DNA of 21,405 nt from JBDIVL01 sp039794405 (GTDB lineage Bacteria; Planctomycetota; Brocadiia; Brocadiales; Brocadiaceae): NCBI GenBank assembly GCA_039794405.1, contig JBDIVL010000062.1, positions 1 to 21,405 on the forward strand. Reading direction: 5' to 3'. The position numbers and the translations under genes were made by a program. Positions 16,285-21,405 of the stretch are shown here, one piece after another. Within the stretch, counting starts at the first letter, position 1, and every line of letters begins with the position of its first letter. The notes under the pieces were generated by a model, which worked only from the letters and a program-made list of their open reading frames with translations, did no database searches and was not told the DNA's origin.

Positions 16285-16320
16285 GTGGAGACGGTCTATC
16301 GGATCGTCTCCACAAGTTTT
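16285..16320 (+). terminator. Strong hairpin with T-run, no adjacent gene
   Basis: Perfect 9-bp arms GTGGAGACG (16285-16293) and CGTCTCCAC (16305-16313) are followed by AAGTTTTT. No protein gene ends near it on either strand, so it may end a small RNA or be a repeat. Confidence 0.5.
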
Positions 16321-16447
16321 TCCGCTCTCTCACAGACTGTGTCAAATGAGCGATTTTACCCTTTTTTGATATCAGCAAACACTTCGCCCTTACCATGACC
16401 ACAAACAAAGTTGCCGAATCCTAATTTACCTTACTTAGGTATTAATA

Positions 16448-16480
16448 AAAAGGGACGCTTAAAAACGTCCCTTTTCAATT
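16448..16480. terminator. Bidirectional hairpin terminator
   Basis: Perfect arms AAAAGGGACG (16448-16457) and CGTCCCTTTT (16466-16475) have an 8-base loop and are T-rich on both strands. It is about 300 bases before the M48 gene and not adjacent to any gene end that I can see. Confidence 0.6.
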
Positions 16481-16788
16481 TTATCCTCCCCTAGATAAAG
16501 AACTTCTAACCTCCAAACAGAACAACCCTTATTTCGTTGTTTTAGGAATTATTTAAAACATGTTTTTAGGAAAAGATATGTATGATAAAATAATCTCAAT
16601 GACGATACGGGTGCGGTAACATGAATACCCCCTGTCATAAATATCAAAAATTAAAGAAGCCATTTCATTTGGTATTAGAGTTGCATCACGAAAATGTATC
16701 ATCTTCTGTGTTTCAGTAGCTACCATACTCAACATCGGCTAAAAACATATTTCTGTTAAAAGTGTCAAATCACTTTTTGAAAGATACT
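16481..16788. other. Upstream region of the M48 protease gene
   Basis: About 308 AT-rich bases with no supported gene. A minus-strand frame at 16553-16735 lacks coding character. The M48 promoter presumably lies here, but no clear boxes were found. Confidence 0.35.
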
Positions 16789-17520
16789 ATGACATTACGG
16801 AAAAAATCGTTATTCATCATTACCCTTACAGTCATCTTCTTTATTCAGGAAGCGTATCTTGGAGCCGATAATATCTGGCAGCTAGACGATAATGCACCAG
16901 AAATGAGCGACGCGAAAGAGATCGAAATTGGAAAACACATTGATGATCATATACGACGTAAATGTTACCTGGAAAACGATCCGGAACTTAATGATGCTGT
17001 AAATAAGATTATGAAACGGCTTGTTGAAGTATCGGAGAGAAAGACACTTCCCTTTACTTGCACCATCATACAATCTCATGCAATCAATGCATTTTCTGCC
17101 CCTGGCGGATACATATATCTAACGTATGGCTTATTAAAATTTACAGAAACCGAAGATGAGGTAGCGGGGATTATCGGTCACGAGATCGCCCATGCATCTC
17201 TAAAACACATTTCAAGGTTATATTGCGAGATCAAGGAGGCCCTTTCCCGTCAGGCTAACGGAACAGATGTTTTTGCAAATTTACTCATATTAAATACACA
17301 CCTTTATGAATTTGAACAAGATGCAGATACCACAGGCGTTTTATATGCATACAAGGCGGGCTTTAATCCTAATGGACTGCCGGATTTTCTGGAAAGGCAT
17401 CTTGACCTCCTAACCCATTCAAGGATATTTGGCATACCGGGTTTCAGTTCTACTTCTACAATTCACTCCCGAATTAATCATTTAAGAGAATACATACCGA
17501 CCTTAGAAAAGGAGAAATGA
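16789..17520 (+). CDS. M48-family zinc metalloprotease, exported
   Basis: The protein has 243 residues from the ATG at 16789. A GTG 27 bases upstream is in frame, but the ATG has GAAAG at good distance and starts a clean signal peptide (TLRKKSLFIITLTVIFFIQ, cleavage near YLGA). The zinc motif HEIAH is at 131-135, and the third ligand is E176 in EFEQDAD. SAPGGYIYLTYGLL and an N-terminal segment with EIEIGKHIDDHI are typical of the family. It probably acts in the periplasm as a quality-control protease like BepA/LoiP, but it lacks BepA's C-terminal TPRs, ending shortly after the HSRINHLREY segment. The rubrerythrin gene follows after 85 bases with its own likely promoter. Confidence 0.87.
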   Translation: MTLRKKSLFIITLTVIFFIQEAYLGADNIWQLDDNAPEMSDAKEIEIGKHIDDHIRRKCYLENDPELNDAVNKIMKRLVEVSERKTLPFTCTIIQSHAINAFSAPGGYIYLTYGLLKFTETEDEVAGIIGHEIAHASLKHISRLYCEIKEALSRQANGTDVFANLLILNTHLYEFEQDADTTGVLYAYKAGFNPNGLPDFLERHLDLLTHSRIFGIPGFSSTSTIHSRINHLREYIPTLEKEK

Positions 17521-17525
17521 ATTTA

Positions 17526-17555
17526 TTGTTTCCACTGCCATTGCTGTGGCATAAT
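17526..17555 (+). promoter_or_regulatory. Possible promoter of the rubrerythrin genes
   Basis: TTGTTT (17526-17531) and CATAAT (17550-17555) are 18 bases apart, about 50 bases before the rubrerythrin start. The -10 is 5/6 to consensus; the -35 is weak. Confidence 0.4.
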
Positions 17556-17605
17556 ATACCTGTGGTTAAATTGGTAATATCATCTTACAGATAAGGAGGC
17601 CCTTT

Positions 17606-18154
17606 ATGAAGAAAATGACTGAACAACATTTAATTAATGCTTTTGGCGGTGAGAGTCAGGCCCACATGCGATATTTACATTTTGCAAATCAGGCAGATAA
17701 AGAAAATTTTCCCAATACGGCCCGTCTATTCAGGGCAATTTCTCATGCAGAGTATATCCATGCTGGTGATCATTACCGTGAGCTTATCCATTTAGAAGGT
17801 GGGTTTGTAGCAAACAGCATGGCAACCTTTGGCCCCGGTGATACAAAGAAAAACCTGATATTAGCTATCATGGGAGAGAATTATGAGATTACCGAAATGT
17901 ATCCCACCTATATTGAGGTAGCAAGGTTTCAAGGTGAAATAGGGGCAGAGAGAAGCTTTCGCTGGGCATACGGCACAGAAAAAATGCATAAAGTACTTTT
18001 TGAAAAGACGAAGGAATCTGTTGACAGAAACAACGACGTAGCACTAGGACCGATCCAGGTCTGCAGGATCTGTGGATACACAATGGAGGGTGAAGCACCA
18101 GATAAATGTCCCTTATGTGAAGCAAAAAAAGAACAATTTATTGCCTTCAAGTAA
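17606..18154 (+). CDS. rbr: Rubrerythrin, canonical
   Basis: This 182-residue cytoplasmic peroxide reductase has an N-terminal di-iron four-helix bundle and a C-terminal rubredoxin domain. All expected ligands are present: E16 (GESQAHMRY), E49 and H52 (HAEYIHA), E94 and E97 (NYEITEMYP), and E125 and H128 (TEKMH). The rubredoxin cysteines are C153/C156 (CRICGY) and C168/C171 (CPLC). AAGGAGG stands before the ATG. It reduces H2O2 using electrons passed through the rubredoxin iron, a typical defence of anaerobes. A close paralogue follows 60 bases downstream on the same strand. Confidence 0.95.
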   Translation: MKKMTEQHLINAFGGESQAHMRYLHFANQADKENFPNTARLFRAISHAEYIHAGDHYRELIHLEGGFVANSMATFGPGDTKKNLILAIMGENYEITEMYPTYIEVARFQGEIGAERSFRWAYGTEKMHKVLFEKTKESVDRNNDVALGPIQVCRICGYTMEGEAPDKCPLCEAKKEQFIAFK

Positions 18155-18214
18155 GAAATTTGTGAGGGTATTGAAGAGGATTCAAAATATTATGTATCAT
18201 TATTTTTCGAAGAA

Positions 18215-18796
18215 ATGAAACAGTTGAGAAATTTTAAAAATTTCATGGAGAAGACGAGCAACCAATACGTGATGAGTGCCTTTGGCAGTGAAAGCCAGGC
18301 CCACATGAGTTATCTATACTTTGCTCATCAAGCTGATAAAGAAAACTTTTCTCATATTCCCCGCTTATTCCGGGCAATTGCATACTCAGGATTTGTTCAG
18401 GCTGGTAATCATTACCGTAAACTGAAACATTTAGAGGGAGGATTTGTAATAAACAGCACAACTATTCTCGGATCGGGCAGTACAAAAGAAAATTTAAGGC
18501 TGGCTATTATGGGAAAAGATTTTGAAACCGCTGAGATGTATCCTGTATACATTGAAATTGCAAAATTTCAAGGGGATAAGAGGGCAGAGAGAAGTTTTAC
18601 ATGGGCGTATCTCGTGAAAAGAGTACAAAAAAAACTCCTTGTAAAGGTCAAAGAAATCGTTAATAGTGGCTGCGATCCAAAACTCGGTCACATTCAGGTT
18701 TGTAAGGTTTGTGGATACACCCGCATAGGGGAAGTCCCAAATAAATGTCCCGTGTGTAAGGCTACAAAAGAGCATTTTGCTACTTTCATAGACTAG
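18215..18796 (+). CDS. Rubrerythrin paralogue with degraded di-iron site
   Basis: This 193-residue protein aligns end to end with the preceding rubrerythrin with an offset of ten, almost without gaps. Its rubredoxin cysteines are intact (C163/C166, C178/C181), as are E26, E104 and E107. The other ligands are replaced: E49 by G59, H52 by Q62, E125 by K135 and H128 by Q138. Four of seven di-iron ligands are thus lost, so it can hardly hold the normal di-iron centre. The frame is open and well conserved elsewhere, which argues against a recent pseudogene. The start is uncertain: the Met at 18245 gives a better match to the paralogue's length, and neither start has a strong ribosome-binding site. 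It may be an electron carrier, partner subunit or regulator; this is inference. Confidence 0.88.
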   Translation: MKQLRNFKNFMEKTSNQYVMSAFGSESQAHMSYLYFAHQADKENFSHIPRLFRAIAYSGFVQAGNHYRKLKHLEGGFVINSTTILGSGSTKENLRLAIMGKDFETAEMYPVYIEIAKFQGDKRAERSFTWAYLVKRVQKKLLVKVKEIVNSGCDPKLGHIQVCKVCGYTRIGEVPNKCPVCKATKEHFATFID

Positions 18797-18954
18797 TAAG
18801 TACCGCATAAAACTTTTTTAAACCACAAAAAGAAGCATGAGGCATCTGGTTCTGAAAAAGTCCTTGAATTTAAAATATTTTATCATTACTATAACTTTGG
18901 ATTTTTTGAATTTCCTCAATATTTAATTATACCTTTGGCGACTTTAGATATTTT

Positions 18955-18971
18955 GGTGGGCAATGCCCACC
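18955..18971. repeat. Short palindromic repeat (GGTGGGCA type)
   Basis: Perfect arms GGTGGGCA (18955-18962) and TGCCCACC (18964-18971), flanked by TT and CAA. From memory, TTGGTGGGCAATGCCCACCC is a dispersed repeat in many planctomycete-like and other environmental genomes. One copy in this window. Confidence 0.5.
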
Positions 18972-19032
18972 CAACATGGCTACATAGGCAGTTTGAAATT
19001 CCTAAACGTGAATTCATCGTCTTCGGCGAACT

Positions 19033-19066
19033 CATGGTTGGTTCAATCATGGACGATCGAACCAAC
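19033..19066 (+). repeat. Third copy of the window-end palindromic repeat
   Basis: CTCATGGTTGGTTCAATC followed by GATCGAACCAAC: a 12-bp inverted repeat (19037-19048 and 19055-19066) with one mismatch and a 6-base loop. It shares ACTCATGGTTGG.TCAATC with 5-22 in the same orientation, and CATGGTTGGTTCAATC with the reverse complement of 118-133. Copies thus lie near both ends of the window. Confidence 0.65.
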
Positions 19067-19107
19067 ATCATATTTCTTTATGCCGCCAGAAAACCTGTTT
19101 GATAAAA

Positions 19108-19290
19108 ATGATACCATGCAGGATATGTACCCATAACAAAGGTAAGCGCCTCTGTGTAGAATTAGGAGATTGGCTATGTCCCGAATGTTGCGGCCAACAT
19201 CGGATTGTAGATATAAACTGCTGGATATACTGCCCGTTCTTTTTCGGTGAGCAGCCCGCCACCGGCTCTAAAAAGAACGAGAATAAATAA
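19108..19290 (+). CDS. Small Cys-rich putative zinc-binding protein (60 aa)
   Basis: The product begins MIPCRICTHNKGKRLC and continues WLCPECCGQHRIVDINC then YCPFF: eight cysteines in CxxC, CxxCC and C..C groupings, with a polar Lys-rich tail. A metal-binding (Zn or Fe) knuckle fold is likely. A TTG three codons upstream is in frame, but the ATG is preferred. The Shine-Dalgarno is weak. It is followed after 22 bases by the SAM hydroxide adenosyltransferase gene on the same strand, so it may head an operon. The CPECCG..R...I.C pattern looks conserved rather than random, but I cannot name its function. Confidence 0.7.
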   Translation: MIPCRICTHNKGKRLCVELGDWLCPECCGQHRIVDINCWIYCPFFFGEQPATGSKKNENK

Positions 19291-19312
19291 ACCCTGACGG
19301 AGACTGCTCAAC

Positions 19313-20113
19313 GTGCGCAGGTCATGTATTATCACCTTACTAACGGATTTTGGCAGTCATGATGCATATGTTGGTATTATGAAGGGCGTAATAGCGGGAA
19401 TTAACCCTTCAGCAAATGTTATTGATATTTGCCATAGTATTCCTCCACAAGATATATTTAGCGGTGCTTATCTCCTCTATACATCGTATAGATACTTTCC
19501 TAAAAAAACAATCCATGTAGCAGTAGTTGACCCTGGAGTCGGGAGTACAAGAGATATAATCTGTGTTGAAACCTGTGATTGCTTCTTTCTCGTTCCTGAT
19601 AATGGCCTCCTGAGTCTCATCATTCAAAATGAAAGGCCAAAAGATATCTTCCGTGTAACGAATAACAAATATTTCCTGTCATCCCTCTCTAACACATTTC
19701 ACGGCCGGGACATCTTTGCACCTATTGCCGCACACTTGTCAAAAGGTATAAAACCAAATCAATTGGGCACCAGAATTAATCAACTCAAGCAAACTGATTT
19801 TCCAAAACCTAACCATAAAAAAACAGGGATGCTGGAGGGGCAGATCATCTATATTGACCGGTTCGGAAATCTCATTACTAATATAATAAGACCACACATA
19901 AAAGCTCTTAAAATAAATGAGGAATATATGAAAACAAAGGTTGGGAAAAAGAAAATGACCGGATTAAGTAATACTTATACTGATGTAGGGATCGGAGAAC
20001 CGCTTGTCCTCTTTGGAAGTGCAGGTTTTTTAGAAGTATCTGTTAATCAGGGAAGTGCCCAAAAATACTTCGGAGTGGATAAGGGCAGCAAAATAATTAT
20101 CGGGAAAAATTAA
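19313..20113 (+). CDS. SAM hydroxide adenosyltransferase (DUF62)
   Basis: The 266-residue protein cleaves S-adenosylmethionine to adenosine and methionine using hydroxide (relative of SAM chlorinase/fluorinase). Visible motifs are LLTDFGSHDAYVGIMKG (9-25), VVDPGVG (71-77), VPDNG (94-98), FHGRDIFAP (129-137) and DRFGNLITNI in the C-terminal domain. Length is typical. The start is GTG with GGAG about ten bases upstream; no in-frame ATG precedes the TDFG motif. The bioA gene begins one base after its stop, so the two are co-transcribed. BioA uses SAM as amino donor, so both enzymes draw on the SAM pool; whether the link is functional is inference. Confidence 0.92.
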   Translation: MRRSCIITLLTDFGSHDAYVGIMKGVIAGINPSANVIDICHSIPPQDIFSGAYLLYTSYRYFPKKTIHVAVVDPGVGSTRDIICVETCDCFFLVPDNGLLSLIIQNERPKDIFRVTNNKYFLSSLSNTFHGRDIFAPIAAHLSKGIKPNQLGTRINQLKQTDFPKPNHKKTGMLEGQIIYIDRFGNLITNIIRPHIKALKINEEYMKTKVGKKKMTGLSNTYTDVGIGEPLVLFGSAGFLEVSVNQGSAQKYFGVDKGSKIIIGKN

Positions 20114-20114
20114 C

Positions 20115-21405
20115 ATGCTAGATAAAATGTACAAAGAACAATTAGAAACATGGGATAAAAATTATCTCTGGCATCCATTCACCCAAATGCAGGATTACGC
20201 CAGAGAAACGCCTTTAATCATCGAAGAGGGAAATGGGATTTTCCTGAGGGATATCAATGGTAAAGAATATATCGATGGGATCTCCTCCATGTGGTGCAAT
20301 TTACACGGACACCGCAAGAGGGAAATCGATGATGCCATAAAAAGACAACTTGATAAGGTTGCACATACGACGCTTTTAGGTCCTTCCAATATACCAGCCA
20401 TAGAATTAGCAAAAAAACTTGCCGGGATCAGTCCTCAAGGTTTGAACAAGATCTTTTATTCAGATAACGGCTCTACCGCCAATGAAGTTGCGCTCAAGAT
20501 GGCCTTCCAATATTGGCAGCATAAAGGGTTTCAGGATAAAACGCGGTTCATAGGGTTACAATTTGGTTACCACGGGGATACCATCGGAACCATGAGTGTG
20601 GGTGGAATAGATTTGTTTCACAAGGTTTTCCGCCCCCTTTATTTCAAAACCCACCTTGCACCCTCACCATATTGCTACCGATGCCCGCTTGGAAAGCAGT
20701 ATAAAGATTGCGCCCTGGCATGCCTTGAAGGACTTGAAAACATTTTAAAAGAACATGCCCATGGTATCGCTGCTATGATAATGGAGCCTCTTATTCAGGG
20801 AGCCGGAGGCATGATTATGCATCCACCGGGTTATTTATCAGGCGCACGTACATTATGCAAAAAGTATAATATTCTCCTGATTTTAGACGAAGTACTCACG
20901 GGATTTGGAAGGACCGGTAACATGTTTGCATGCCTTCATGAAAATGTTATCCCTGATATTATGACTCTGTCCAAAGGTATCAATGGTGGTTACATGCCAC
21001 TAGCCGCTACCCTTGCCACGGAAGAAATATACAATATTTTTTTAGGTGAATATTCCAGCCTGAAAACCTTCTTCCATGGACACACCTACACGGGCAATCC
21101 CTTAGGGTGCGCTGCAGCCCTGGCCTGTCTGGAACTCTTTGAAAGGGATCATATACTAAAAAACTTAGAACCTAAAATCGGGCATTTACGAGCCAGACTC
21201 AAAGATTTTGAATCATTAAAACATGTTGGAGATATCAGGCAATGTGGGCTCATTGGGGCCATTGAGCTGGTTAAAGACAAAACAACAAAGGAGCCATATC
21301 CCTGGGAAGATCGGGTAGGAATTGCCATATGTCAGGAAGCACGGAAACATGGCTTGCTTATTCGACCGCTTGGACATATTATAATCATTATGCCACCATT
21401 AGCTA
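20115..21405 (+). CDS. bioA: Adenosylmethionine-8-amino-7-oxononanoate aminotransferase (partial)
   Basis: This frame is open from ATG to the window edge (430 codons, 3' end missing). It catalyses the PLP-dependent step of biotin synthesis that converts KAPA to DAPA, with SAM as amino donor. Motifs seen are LWHPFTQM near the N-terminus, WCNLHGH, FYSDNGSTANEVALK, GYHGDT, LDEVLTGFGRTG, the PLP lysine in LSKGING, and FFHGHTYTGNPLGCAAAL. It lies one base after the DUF62 gene, in the same operon. Some homologues (BioK) use lysine instead of SAM, which I cannot exclude. No other biotin gene is in the window; they may follow beyond the edge. Confidence 0.93.
   Translation, partial: MLDKMYKEQLETWDKNYLWHPFTQMQDYARETPLIIEEGNGIFLRDINGKEYIDGISSMWCNLHGHRKREIDDAIKRQLDKVAHTTLLGPSNIPAIELAKKLAGISPQGLNKIFYSDNGSTANEVALKMAFQYWQHKGFQDKTRFIGLQFGYHGDTIGTMSVGGIDLFHKVFRPLYFKTHLAPSPYCYRCPLGKQYKDCALACLEGLENILKEHAHGIAAMIMEPLIQGAGGMIMHPPGYLSGARTLCKKYNILLILDEVLTGFGRTGNMFACLHENVIPDIMTLSKGINGGYMPLAATLATEEIYNIFLGEYSSLKTFFHGHTYTGNPLGCAAALACLELFERDHILKNLEPKIGHLRARLKDFESLKHVGDIRQCGLIGAIELVKDKTTKEPYPWEDRVGIAICQEARKHGLLIRPLGHIIIIMPPLA

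Larger units (their letters stand above)
18797..19107. other. Intergenic stretch with two palindromic repeats
   Basis: No gene seen. It holds the repeats listed at 18955-18971 and 19033-19066. A weak SD region precedes the Cys-rich gene. Confidence 0.4.

Noticed and set aside
16155..16349. Open frame of 64 codons after the ferritin-like gene
   Set aside because: It spans a likely dispersed repeat and a terminator hairpin; no ribosome-binding site.

Overview
The window is a stretch of bacterial chromosome of moderately low GC. Gene content includes fused membrane spermidine-synthase-like, YfhO and TMTC-like TPR proteins, a secreted repeat protein, rubrerythrins and a double ferritin-like protein. 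Intergenic spaces are rich in palindromic repeats. This fits a Brocadiales-like (anammox) planctomycete or a similar environmental anaerobe. That placement is inference from gene style only; no marker gene in the window proves it. I see no rRNA, tRNA, CRISPR array or intact transposase.

Left part, mostly minus strand (1-5358): a composite palindromic repeat, a family I inorganic pyrophosphatase, then two small toxin-antitoxin-like pairs. One pair is a MNT-like nucleotidyltransferase overlapping a 56-residue partner. The other is a Phd-type antitoxin overlapping a PIN (VapC-like) toxin. These are followed by an 849-residue membrane protein with a spermidine-synthase-like domain between two multi-pass membrane regions.

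Middle, plus strand (5542-11959): a YfhO-family membrane protein, then a secreted protein with seven 47-residue repeats plus an Ig-like C-terminal domain. The last gene overlaps it by four bases and encodes a TMTC-like membrane protein with C-terminal TPRs. This looks like an envelope or glycan-modification locus.

Main regulatory find (12166-12777): a promoter, a cyclic-di-GMP-I (GEMM-I) riboswitch and an overlapping intrinsic terminator stand directly before a 134-residue membrane protein I do not recognise. The terminator's 5' arm is the 3' end of the aptamer, so the layout predicts an ON switch.

Right part (13221-21405): a YihY/BrkB family membrane protein, then an oxidative-stress or iron-flavoured cluster. 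The cluster comprises a double ferritin-like protein, an M48 metalloprotease and two tandem rubrerythrins. The second rubrerythrin has lost four of seven di-iron ligands but keeps its rubredoxin domain. The window closes with a tight run of a 60-residue Cys-rich protein, a SAM hydroxide adenosyltransferase (DUF62) and bioA, which runs off the edge. Several unrelated palindromic or inverted-repeat families sit in the intergenic spaces.
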